Part shown: positions 6,516-13,193 of the stretch, in pieces | Layout: every line of letters begins with the position of its first letter | How positions within the stretch are numbered: the first letter of the stretch is position 1 | NCBI GenBank assembly: GCA_015662405.1 | Contig: DQUE01000131.1 | Span: forward strand, 1-13,225 | Direction: 5' to 3' | Source of the DNA: Sulfurimonas autotrophica | GTDB lineage: Bacteria > Campylobacterota > Campylobacteria > Campylobacterales > Sulfurimonadaceae | Length of the DNA: 13,225 bases | The notes under the pieces: generated by a model | Told to the model about the DNA's origin: nothing | Databases searched by the model: none | Seen by the model: the letters and a program-made list of their open reading frames with translations, nothing else | Program-made: the position numbers and the translations under genes

Positions 6516-6848
6516 ATGTTTTGGGAATGGTCACTTTTAACAATACTCTCTGTTATTTCAATATACTTGTTTGTAAAGATGTTTTACTTTAAAAGCATTA
6601 CAAGTAAGGAGCAAAGAAGTAATGATTTGATGAAATTAACACTTCAAGAAGCAGAGATATTGATACGAAAGTACCAAATCCAGCTTCAGCGAGCACTTGG
6701 TAATGTTGATATTTTAAGCGAAGAACTCTCAAAACTAAGAAATGAATTGAAAGTTTTAAAACAACGAAATGCAAAACATAGACAAGAAGTAGATAGGCTC
6801 AATGCGAAAATTAAAGCGCTAGAGAGTCGCATTGATGCACTTTTATAA
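6516..6848 (+). CDS. small membrane-anchored coiled-coil protein of unknown function
   Basis: 110-residue protein with one N-terminal membrane helix (about residues 5-25, SLLTILSVISIYLFVKMFYF). A long, charged, Leu/Lys/Glu/Arg-rich region follows (about 30-110), with heptad-like spacing of hydrophobic residues, for example LSEELSKLRNELKVLK and DRLNAKIKALESRIDALL, a probable coiled coil. No enzymatic motif is visible. Basic residues after the helix suggest the coiled coil faces the cytoplasm, but this is not certain. The ribosome site is AAGGA ahead of the ATG; gaps are 22 nt after rpiB and 8 nt before apt. As I recall, H. pylori has an uncharacterised gene (HP0573) at the same place between rpiB and apt, so this looks like a conserved lineage-specific gene. 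A septal or scaffold role is possible but unsupported. Confidence 0.85.
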   Translation: MFWEWSLLTILSVISIYLFVKMFYFKSITSKEQRSNDLMKLTLQEAEILIRKYQIQLQRALGNVDILSEELSKLRNELKVLKQRNAKHRQEVDRLNAKIKALESRIDALL

Positions 6849-6856
6849 GGATAAAA

Positions 6857-7408
6857 ATGACTACACTAAGTGAAACAGAAAAAGAGATAATAGAAAATTC
6901 AATTAGAGATATACAAGATTTTCCAAAACCGGGTATAGTTTTTAAAGACATTACAACTTTACTAAACAACAAAGAAGCCTATAGTGTTTTAATGAACCAC
7001 TTATACCAAAGATACAAAGAGTACAATCTTGACTATATCGCTGGAATCGACGCAAGAGGCTTTATATTTGGTGCAGCACTTGCCCAAATGCTTGGACTTG
7101 GATTTGTTCCTATTCGTAAAAAAGGAAAACTTCCATACACAACTATTAGTGAAAAATATACCCTTGAATATGGTATTGATGAGATAGAAGTACATATAGA
7201 TGCTTTTGGAGAAAAAGAGGGTGCGCGAGTCCTTGTTATAGATGATTTAATCGCAACAGGTGGTACGGCAAATGCAGCAGCAACACTGACCAATCAAACA
7301 GGTGCTATTTGTGTAGAGTGCTGTTTTATTTTAGGTCTTACTTGCCTAGATGGTATAAAAAAACTACAAGAAAAAACTGATGTCTATTCAGTCATAGAGG
7401 TAAATTAA
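6857..7408 (+). CDS. apt: adenine phosphoribosyltransferase
   Basis: 183-residue cytosolic enzyme that salvages adenine: adenine + PRPP gives AMP + pyrophosphate. It has the type I phosphoribosyltransferase PRPP loop VLVIDDLIATGGTA (D129, D130, T134-T137), the Apt-specific N-terminal FPKPGIVFKDITTLL (about 22-36) that helps bind adenine, GIDARGFIFGAALA (63-76), and the flexible-loop region RKKGKLPY. Length is normal. The preceding small gene ends 8 nt upstream, and trpB begins at the base directly after the apt stop codon, so apt and trpB are almost certainly translated from one message. Confidence 0.96.
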   Translation: MTTLSETEKEIIENSIRDIQDFPKPGIVFKDITTLLNNKEAYSVLMNHLYQRYKEYNLDYIAGIDARGFIFGAALAQMLGLGFVPIRKKGKLPYTTISEKYTLEYGIDEIEVHIDAFGEKEGARVLVIDDLIATGGTANAAATLTNQTGAICVECCFILGLTCLDGIKKLQEKTDVYSVIEVN

Positions 7409-8608
7409 ATGTATATTCCCACTCCTTCAAAATATGATCCTGATGAAAATGGACATTTTGGTATTTTTGGTGGTCGATATGTTCCCGAAACACTTATGCC
7501 AGCACTCCTTCAACTCAAAGAGGAGTATGAAGCTATTCGTTTTGATGAAGATTTTTGGAAAGAAGTTGACTACTATTTAAAAGATTATGTTGGTCGTCCA
7601 AGTCCTCTTTTTTATGCTGAAAATATCTCTAAAGAGATCGGTGCAAAAGTTTACCTCAAACGTGAAGATTTAAACCATACAGGTGCCCATAAAGTCAACA
7701 ATGTCATTGCTCAAGGCTTAATGGCAAAAAGATTAGGGTACAAAAAGGTGATAGCAGAAACCGGTGCAGGACAACATGGCGTGGCAACTGCAACAATAGC
7801 TGCACTTTTAGATCTTGAATGTGAAATATTTATGGGTGCAAAAGATGTAGCGCGTCAAGAACTGAATGTTTTTCGTATGAAACTTCTTGGTGCCAAAGTA
7901 AATGCCGTTGCAAGTGGTAGTAAGACACTCAAAGATGCAATGAACGATGCCATCCGTCACTGGGTTACCAATGCAAGAGATACCTTTTATATTATAGGAA
8001 CTGTTGCTGGCCCACACCCCTACCCTATGATGGTAAGAGATTTTCAGGCAATTATAGGCTGGGAGGCAAGAGCACAAATTTTAGAAAAAGAGAAAAGACT
8101 TCCTGATTATGTTATTGCATGCATAGGTGGTGGAAGTAATGCCATTGGTATGTTTCAGCACTTCTTAGAGGATGAAAAAGTAGCATGTATAGGTATTGAA
8201 GCTGGTGGCTTAGGAGTAGAAACAGACAAACATGGATGCTCTTTACAAAAAGGACGTCCTGGCATTTTACATGGACAGATGAGTTATCTGCTCCAAGATG
8301 AAGATGGTCAAATTCTTGAAGCACACTCTATCAGTGCGGGACTTGATTATCCCGGCATCGGACCAGAACATGCTTTTCACAAAGAGAATAAATCAGTTTT
8401 TTATGACAATGTAACAGACCAAGAAGCTTTAGATGCTTTTGTATGGCTTTCTCAAAAAGAGGGAATAATTCCAGCCTTTGAAAGCTCACATGCCGTAGCA
8501 TACTTGAAAAAAATGAAAAATATTGAAGAAAAACTCATCATAATTAATTTATCAGGTCGCGGCGATAAAGATATGATTCAGGCAAAAGATATTTTACACT
8601 TTGACTAA
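7409..8608 (+). CDS. trpB: tryptophan synthase beta chain
   Basis: 399-residue PLP enzyme that condenses indole (made by TrpA) with serine to give tryptophan. It is of the classic TrpB1 type: N-terminal FGIFGGRYVPETLMPAL, PLP lysine K95 in NHTGAHKVNN, catalytic E117 in AETGAGQHGVA, substrate region GTVAGPHPYPMMVRDFQ, phosphate-binding GGGSNA (240-245), and the C-terminal NLSGRGDKDM. The ribosome site AGAGG (7396-7400) lies inside the end of apt, and the ATG follows the apt stop with no gap. No other trp gene is in the window, and trpA does not follow, so trpB is separated from its usual partner. It is last in the operon; no clear intrinsic terminator follows. Confidence 0.97.
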   Translation: MYIPTPSKYDPDENGHFGIFGGRYVPETLMPALLQLKEEYEAIRFDEDFWKEVDYYLKDYVGRPSPLFYAENISKEIGAKVYLKREDLNHTGAHKVNNVIAQGLMAKRLGYKKVIAETGAGQHGVATATIAALLDLECEIFMGAKDVARQELNVFRMKLLGAKVNAVASGSKTLKDAMNDAIRHWVTNARDTFYIIGTVAGPHPYPMMVRDFQAIIGWEARAQILEKEKRLPDYVIACIGGGSNAIGMFQHFLEDEKVACIGIEAGGLGVETDKHGCSLQKGRPGILHGQMSYLLQDEDGQILEAHSISAGLDYPGIGPEHAFHKENKSVFYDNVTDQEALDAFVWLSQKEGIIPAFESSHAVAYLKKMKNIEEKLIIINLSGRGDKDMIQAKDILHFD

Positions 8609-8615
8609 ACCTAAA

Positions 8616-8744
8616 TTATGCAACAGAGCTTTTTGCACTCAATACAGCTTTCCATGGAAACTCATTTTGTATCAAGGGTGTAGCTAGTGCGTCATAATTA
8701 TATTGATTGACTTCTAATCTAAAAATTATTATTTTATTATTCAT
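8616..8744 (-). CDS. possible small protein or gene remnant (42 codons)
   Basis: An open frame from ATG 8744 to TAA 8616 on the minus strand, converging on trpB. The predicted 42-residue product opens MNNKIIIFRLEVNQYNYDAL and continues with the segment FPWKAVLSAKSSVA at the end. It resembles no family I can name. For: codon choice like neighbouring genes, and a composition that is less A/T-rich over 8620-8700 than the flanking intergenic DNA. Against: no ribosome site upstream of the ATG, and a 21-codon frame is also open on the plus strand from 8618. It could be a true small gene, the end of a decayed gene, or chance. Confidence 0.25.
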   Translation of the reverse strand: MNNKIIIFRLEVNQYNYDALATPLIQNEFPWKAVLSAKSSVA

Positions 8745-8758
8745 TGATAATTTTTTGC

Positions 8759-8764
8759 TATGAT
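8759..8764 (+). promoter_or_regulatory. -10 element of pepA promoter
   Basis: TATGAT preceded by TGC (extended -10 form), about 30 nt before the pepA ATG. An overlapping A/T-rich string just downstream is an alternative. It suggests pepA is transcribed separately from the apt-trpB operon. Confidence 0.45.
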
Positions 8765-8794
8765 ATAAAAAATTAATTTACAAAATGGAATGCT

Positions 8795-10201
8795 ATGAAT
8801 ATAAAACTAATCACAAATGACGCATATGATGCGAAAAACAATATGATTGTGGAGTTTATTGCAACACAAGAGCTTAACTCACATAAATACTACAAACTCC
8901 TTAAAAAGGCCGCTTTTACAGCAAAGCAAGATACTCTATGTACTTTATATGAAAAGAACTTACTTATTTGTGGTATTGAAGAGAGAAGTAGTGACAATAT
9001 TCGCAGTGCATCGTCTATCGCTGTTAAATCTTTAAAAACTTCCAATTATAAGTCGGCAACTATAGCTGTAGATAAAAACAATATAAAAGCTGTTGTTGAA
9101 GGTATAGTACTTGGTGGGTATGAGTTTAACAGATATAAAACAAAAACACAAAAGATCAAACTCAAAAATATCTATCTTGCATGTAAGGATATTGCACAGC
9201 TAAAAAAAGAGTTTGAAGAGGCTATCATTATTGCCGATGCAACGTGTTATACACGTGACATTGTCAATATTGCCCCAGATGACTTAAATCCACCCTCTTT
9301 TGCAAAACTAGCGAAAAAATTAGCACGTGAAAATGCTCTGCAATGCACTATTTTAGGGCATAAAGAACTCAAAAAAGAGAGATGCGAAGCTATGCTTGCA
9401 GTTGGACGTGCTTCATGTCATGATACAAAACTTCTTCATTTAGCATACAAACCAAAAAATCCTAAAAAAATCATCTCATTAGTAGGAAAAGGTCTAACAT
9501 ATGACAGTGGTGGACTCAGCCTCAAACCTGCTACTTCTATGGTAACTATGAAGATGGATAAAGCAGGTGCCTGTGCCGTCCTTGGCATCATCAAAGCAGT
9601 GAGCGAATTAAAGCTTGACATTGAAGTACATGCTTTTGTTGGTGCTGTTGAGAATATGATAGGCGGTAATGCTTACAAGCCTGATGATGTTTTGTCATCC
9701 CGTAAAGGTGACACAATAGAGGTGCGAAATACCGATGCAGAAGGTCGTTTGGTACTTGCAGATGTACTCGATTATGCACAAGAGAAAGTAGAGGCTGATT
9801 ATCTGTTTGATTTTGCAACACTTACAGGAGCTTGTATGGTTGCACTTGGACAGTATACAACAGGTGTTATGGGGCATTCATCAAAACTCAAACATGATAT
9901 TTCCAAAGCTGCAAACAAAGCCGGAGAGCTAACGGCATCGCTTCCGTTTAACAAACATCTCAAAAAACAACTCAAAAGTGAAATAGCAGATATCTGTAAT
10001 ATCTCTAACAAGCCATATGGTGGAGCTATTACAGCTGGTCTATTTTTAGATAACTTTATCAAAGAAGAGAATAAAAACAGATGGCTGCATTTTGATATAG
10101 CAGGAAGTGCCTACACTGAAACTGCATGGGATGTCAATGTACACGGTGGAACCGGTGCCGGTGTTCGTTTCATGAGTGAGTTTTTAAAAAGTATCAAATA
10201 A
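8795..10201 (+). CDS. pepA: leucyl (cytosol) aminopeptidase, M17 family
   Basis: 468-residue two-zinc exopeptidase that removes N-terminal residues, often leucine, from peptides in the cytosol. The metal and catalytic residues are present: K232 and D237 in GKGLTYDSGGLSLKP (with K244), D255 in MKMDKAGA, and D314, E316 and R318 in NTDAEGRLVLAD. The N-terminal third (about 1-150) is the less conserved M17 N-domain. The start ATG 8795 has only a weak ribosome site (TGGAA, 4 nt upstream) but a plausible -10 at 8759. In E. coli the homologue also acts as a DNA-binding protein in Xer recombination; nothing here tests that. In several Campylobacterota, as I recall, the GTPase gene ychF follows pepA; here it does not. 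Confidence 0.96.
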   Translation: MNIKLITNDAYDAKNNMIVEFIATQELNSHKYYKLLKKAAFTAKQDTLCTLYEKNLLICGIEERSSDNIRSASSIAVKSLKTSNYKSATIAVDKNNIKAVVEGIVLGGYEFNRYKTKTQKIKLKNIYLACKDIAQLKKEFEEAIIIADATCYTRDIVNIAPDDLNPPSFAKLAKKLARENALQCTILGHKELKKERCEAMLAVGRASCHDTKLLHLAYKPKNPKKIISLVGKGLTYDSGGLSLKPATSMVTMKMDKAGACAVLGIIKAVSELKLDIEVHAFVGAVENMIGGNAYKPDDVLSSRKGDTIEVRNTDAEGRLVLADVLDYAQEKVEADYLFDFATLTGACMVALGQYTTGVMGHSSKLKHDISKAANKAGELTASLPFNKHLKKQLKSEIADICNISNKPYGGAITAGLFLDNFIKEENKNRWLHFDIAGSAYTETAWDVNVHGGTGAGVRFMSEFLKSIK

Positions 10202-10207
10202 ATATGC

Positions 10208-10213
10208 TATAAT
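10208..10213 (+). promoter_or_regulatory. extended -10 promoter upstream of truncated signal-peptide gene
   Basis: TATAAT preceded by TGC, a strong extended -10. It lies just after the pepA stop and about 40 nt before the ATG at 10253. It is followed by a strong ribosome site (AAAGGAGAGG, 10241-10250). Together they look like the start of a well-expressed gene, yet no long gene follows. Confidence 0.6.
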
Positions 10214-10333
10214 TGCAAAACTAAAAAGTACCAAATTTATAAAGGAGAGGAAATGGCATTAAAAAAACTTTTTATTGCAACTGCATTAGCACTTTTTAAC
10301 AATTCAAAGCCATGCCATTGTCATCTCTTCTTT

Positions 10334-10359
10334 ACCATCAAGTCAAAACTGATGGTTTT
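10334..10359 (+). terminator. possible weak intrinsic terminator
   Basis: Inverted repeat ACCATCA (10334-10340) / TGATGGT (10350-10356), a 7-bp stem with a 9-nt loop, followed by only three further T after the stem. It could end transcripts from pepA or the 10208 promoter. The short T-run makes it weak, and it lies inside the 65-codon frame. Confidence 0.35.
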
Positions 10360-10361
10360 AC

Positions 10362-10442
10362 TCAACCACTATATCCCGAGATGCCCTTTTTATACAGTAT
10401 GTTTTGCATTTCGTCGTAGTGGTGTTCACCCTCCTCTTTCAA
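10362..10442 (-). other. possible 3' remnant of a minus-strand gene
   Basis: On the minus strand the frame is open from about 10475 to a TGA at 10362-10364. It reads, from TTG 10442, a charged helix-like peptide (LKEEGEHHYDEMQNILYKKG, then ISGYSG and stop) that looks more protein-like than the plus-strand frames. No proper start lies upstream; a stop at 10476-10478 and a nine-T run precede it. It may be the surviving C-terminus of a gene lost in the same event that truncated the signal-peptide gene. I do not recognise the family. Confidence 0.25.
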
Positions 10443-10476
10443 TATCCTAATTACACAATCAAAAAAAAATAAAATT

Positions 10477-10482
10477 TATTAT
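10477..10482 (+). promoter_or_regulatory. possible -10 element of metE promoter
   Basis: TATTAT, about 40 nt before the metE ATG, followed by the ribosome site AAGGA at 10511-10515 (7 nt spacing). The leader would be about 35 nt, too short for a SAM or cobalamin riboswitch. No MetR or MetJ site could be recognised. Confidence 0.35.
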
Positions 10483-10522
10483 ACAAATACTCAGAAATGA
10501 CGTAAAAACAAAGGATATTATA

Positions 10523-12802
10523 ATGTCAAAAAATACATATGTTATAGGATTTCCAAGAATTGGAGAACAACGAGAACTAAAATTTGCACTTGAGAAATTT
10601 TGGGCGAAAAAAAGTGACTTAAGTGAAGTTGAAAAAGTAGCAAAAGCGTTAAAACAGAGACACTGGGAGTATCAAAAAAATGCAGGGATTGAATATATGA
10701 GTTCAAATGATTTTTCCCTCTATGATAATATGCTTGATATGGCTCTAACACTAGGTGCTGTACCGAAGCGTTTTGCAACACTACAAAACGAAGAACTCTA
10801 TTTTGCAATGGCAAGAGGAAATAAAGATGCAGTTGCAATGGAGATGACAAAATGGTTTAACACAAATTACCACTATATTGTTCCTGAGTTATCACTAGAT
10901 GATACATATACATTAAATGCACAAAAGATCCTCACAGAGTATAAAGAGGCAAAAGAGTATGGAGTGACACCTAAAATCAATATTATAGGACCATTAACAT
11001 TTTTAGGGTTAAGCAAAAGAGTAGATGGTGGTGATACTTATGAGTTATATAGTAAGATCTTACCTGTATATGAACAACTTCTTCAAGAGATAGCAAAACT
11101 TGATGATAGCATTACAGTTCAGATAGATGAGCCGATATTTGTAAAAGATCTTGAAACAACAGTGCTCAGTCTAATTAAACCAACATATGACACACTTGCA
11201 AATGTATCTAAAAATATTAAAATTGCCGTTGTAACATATTTTGAACATGCATGCGAGGCAACAAAAATTCTTGTAAATACTCCTATATGGGGAATTGGAC
11301 TTGATTTTTTATATGGTAAAGAAAACTTTGATTCTCTTGAGCTTATTGCAAATGCAAATAAAACATTGATTGCAGGTGTCGTTGATGGAAGAAATATCTG
11401 GAAAAATGATATTGAACAAAGTGTCAAAATACTACAACAAATCGCTTTCCATGTAAATAAAGAGAATATTTTGATCTCTTCTTCTTGTTCATTATTACAT
11501 GTGCCATTTACTTTGCAATATGAAGAGAAGATGAATCCTGAGATTAAAAACTGGCTCAGTTATGGTGTTGAAAAGTTAGATGAAATCACGCTCATCAGTA
11601 AAATATTTTTTTACTCAAAAGAGGCTCTTAATTCAAAAGAGCAAGAGTATTTATCAGCAAATAAAAAAGCAAACATTTCACGAAAAACATCTCCTCTTAT
11701 CCATGATGTAAAGGTGCAAGAGCGAGTAAAAAACATAGGAAAATATGAGCGTGAAGGCGAATATGAACAGAGAATAAAAATACAAAAAGAGAAACTAGGC
11801 TATCTACCTCTAGCAACTACCACAATTGGCTCTTTTCCACAAACACCTGAGATACGACATGCAAGACGACAATACAAAAATGGCAATCTTGATCAAACAA
11901 GTTACGAAAATGAGATGAAAAAGTATATAGACGATTGTGTAGCATTTCAAGAAGAGTGTGGACTTGAAATCTTGGTACACGGTGAGCCTGAAAGAAATGA
12001 TATGGTTGAGTATTTTGGAGAACAACTCAACGGATATGGATTTTCTCAAAATGGCTGGGTACAGAGTTATGGAAGCCGTTGTGTAAAACCACCTTTTATT
12101 TATGGTGATATCTCACGTCCAAAACCGATGACTGTGGAGTGGACAACTTATGCCCAAAGTAAGACAAAAAAAGTTATGAAAGGGATGCTCACAGGTCCTG
12201 TCACTATTTTAAACTGGTCTTTTGTTCGTGACGATATGGCTAGAAGTGAAGTGAGTAAGCAGATTGCACTTGGGATTTGTGATGAAGTGGATGATTTACA
12301 AAAAGCCGGTATCAAAATTATTCAGGTTGATGAGGCAGCATTTAAAGAGGGGTATCCTCTGCGAAAAGCAAAAGTTCAAACCTATGAAGATTGGGCAGTA
12401 AGAGACTTTAAACTTGCAGTAAGCTCTGCAAACCAAGAGACACAGATACATACACACATGTGTTACAGTGAGTTTAATGATATCATTGCCACAATTGAAG
12501 CGATGGATGCAGATGTTATCTCCATAGAGACCGCTAGAAGTGGTAATGAACTCCTTAAAATTTTTGCAAAAGTTGGTTATAAACAAGAGGTAGGCCCTGG
12601 TGTTTATGATATACACTCACCAAGAATCCCTTCAGTTGATGAGATAGTCACACAAATTTACTCTTTACTCGAAGTTTTACCAAAAGAGCAATTATGGATA
12701 AATCCAGATTGTGGACTAAAGACGCGTAAATGGGAAGAGGTAAAACCAAGTTTGAAAAATATGGTTGAAGCTGTACGCATTGTTAGAGAAGCGTTACAAT
12801 AA
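10523..12802 (+). CDS. metE: cobalamin-independent methionine synthase (5-methyltetrahydropteroyltriglutamate-homocysteine methyltransferase)
   Basis: 759-residue cytosolic zinc enzyme transferring the methyl group of 5-methyl-tetrahydrofolate polyglutamate to homocysteine, the last step of methionine synthesis without vitamin B12. It has the full two-barrel form. The N-terminal barrel opens with VIGFPRIGEQRELKFALEKFW; the C-terminal catalytic barrel opens at about residue 431 with ATTTIGSFPQTPEIRHARR. Zinc ligands are complete: H645 and C647 in HTHMCYSEF, E669 in ISIETARSG, and C730 in WINPDCGLKTRKW. Homocysteine and folate regions (LVHGEPERNDMVEYFG; TGPVTILNWSF) are intact. Length is close to the 753 residues of E. 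coli. It is a single-gene unit: its own promoter lies upstream and a hairpin follows 2 bp after the stop. No metR, metF or metH is adjacent. Confidence 0.98.
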   Translation: MSKNTYVIGFPRIGEQRELKFALEKFWAKKSDLSEVEKVAKALKQRHWEYQKNAGIEYMSSNDFSLYDNMLDMALTLGAVPKRFATLQNEELYFAMARGNKDAVAMEMTKWFNTNYHYIVPELSLDDTYTLNAQKILTEYKEAKEYGVTPKINIIGPLTFLGLSKRVDGGDTYELYSKILPVYEQLLQEIAKLDDSITVQIDEPIFVKDLETTVLSLIKPTYDTLANVSKNIKIAVVTYFEHACEATKILVNTPIWGIGLDFLYGKENFDSLELIANANKTLIAGVVDGRNIWKNDIEQSVKILQQIAFHVNKENILISSSCSLLHVPFTLQYEEKMNPEIKNWLSYGVEKLDEITLISKIFFYSKEALNSKEQEYLSANKKANISRKTSPLIHDVKVQERVKNIGKYEREGEYEQRIKIQKEKLGYLPLATTTIGSFPQTPEIRHARRQYKNGNLDQTSYENEMKKYIDDCVAFQEECGLEILVHGEPERNDMVEYFGEQLNGYGFSQNGWVQSYGSRCVKPPFIYGDISRPKPMTVEWTTYAQSKTKKVMKGMLTGPVTILNWSFVRDDMARSEVSKQIALGICDEVDDLQKAGIKIIQVDEAAFKEGYPLRKAKVQTYEDWAVRDFKLAVSSANQETQIHTHMCYSEFNDIIATIEAMDADVISIETARSGNELLKIFAKVGYKQEVGPGVYDIHSPRIPSVDEIVTQIYSLLEVLPKEQLWINPDCGLKTRKWEEVKPSLKNMVEAVRIVREALQ

Positions 12803-12803
12803 C

Positions 12804-12833
12804 AAGAGAGAGTCCTATTTTTGGACCTCTCTT
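12804..12833. terminator. hairpin between convergent metE and thiamine-binding-like gene
   Basis: Inverted repeat AAGAGAG-A-GTCC (12804-12815) with GGAC-CTCTCTT (12823-12833): 11 base pairs with one bulged A and a 7-nt loop TATTTTT. It starts 2 bp after the metE stop and covers the stop codon of the opposing gene. There is no T-run after the stem on either strand, so it would be a non-canonical two-way terminator or a 3'-end stabiliser. Confidence 0.55.
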
Positions 12834-13138
12834 CCTAAGTTACTTTCTACTGATTTTATTTTTGTTTTTAATCTGTCATCACTATTTTTTCGGATATCAA
12901 ATTTCAATGAAGAGTATACTCTCTCACAGCCACTTACCTGCTCATACGCAAGTTCTATAATATCTAAAGCTTCACGCATAGTATTGGTCTCAACTACTGT
13001 CCCCATAGGTGTCAGTTGGTAAGCTACTCCACTCTTATCAATAGCATCTACTATTTTTGCCACTTGTTTTGATACAGAACTACCCTCTCGACAGTTATCT
13101 GAAGTTGGAAACATTGAAAATTCTAAAAGTACGCTCAT
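12815..13138 (-). CDS. MTH1187/YqgV-type (YkoF-related) thiamine-binding-like protein
   Basis: 107-residue small alpha/beta (ferredoxin-like) protein of the MTH1187/YqgV family (formerly DUF77). Structures of family members resemble half of the thiamine-binding protein YkoF, and they are thought to bind thiamine or a related small ligand in the cytosol. Visible family marks: the first strand SVLLEFSMFPT, then SVSKQVAKIVDAIDKSGVAYQLTPMGTVVET (about 22-51), and the C-terminal KFDIRKNSDDRLKTKIKSVE. The ribosome site AAAGGA and a TACAAT -10 (13161-13166) support ATG 13138. No thiamine biosynthesis or transport gene is in the window, so context neither supports nor opposes the ligand. It converges on metE across a shared hairpin. 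Confidence 0.85.
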   Translation of the reverse strand: MSVLLEFSMFPTSDNCREGSSVSKQVAKIVDAIDKSGVAYQLTPMGTVVETNTMREALDIIELAYEQVSGCERVYSSLKFDIRKNSDDRLKTKIKSVESNLGREVQK

Positions 13139-13160
13139 TATAATCCTTTATTTTTTGTCT

Positions 13161-13166
13161 ATTGTA
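13161..13166 (-). promoter_or_regulatory. -10 element for the thiamine-binding-like gene
   Basis: TACAAT on the minus strand, 23 nt upstream of the ATG at 13138, with AAAGGA in between as ribosome site. The leader would be very short (about 15 nt). Confidence 0.4.
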
Positions 13167-13193
13167 TCACTCTAAATTTCAACTTTACTTAGA

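Larger units (their letters stand above)
10253..10450 (+). pseudogene. probable truncated gene for a secreted protein (signal-peptide stub)
   Basis: A 65-codon frame with an excellent ribosome site and promoter. The first ~15 residues (MALKKLFIATALALF) are a textbook export signal: a basic N-terminus followed by a hydrophobic core. The expected cleavage region never comes. From residue 16 (NNSKPCHCHLFFTI) the frame becomes Cys/His-rich with codons unlike the neighbours, as expected when a gene start has been joined to foreign sequence. The likely reading is that a periplasmic protein gene lost everything after its signal peptide by deletion or rearrangement around 10295-10305. It could still yield a short peptide. 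A true small secreted protein is the less likely alternative, since the tail looks non-coding in this frame. Confidence 0.45.
10202..10522. other. 321-bp intergenic region between pepA and metE
   Basis: This is the longest stretch without a sound gene. From left to right it holds an extended -10 promoter (10208), a strong ribosome site (10241-10250), a signal-peptide stub (10253 onward), a small hairpin (10334-10356), a possible minus-strand gene tail (10362-10442), an A9 run (10461-10469), and the metE promoter and ribosome site (10477-10515). No tRNA-like or riboswitch-like fold was recognised. Confidence 0.6.

Noticed and set aside
8649..8660. 12-bp perfect palindrome as an operator
   Set aside because: It lies about 100 bp upstream of the nearest promoter, is a single copy, and fits codon boundaries of the 42-codon frame; no repressor is in the window.
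8618..8683. 21-codon plus-strand frame after trpB
   Set aside because: No ribosome site, very short, and it competes with the longer minus-strand frame over the same bases.
10443..10522. SAM, cobalamin or other riboswitch ahead of metE
   Set aside because: The leader is too short and very A/T-rich, and no conserved riboswitch core was recognised.
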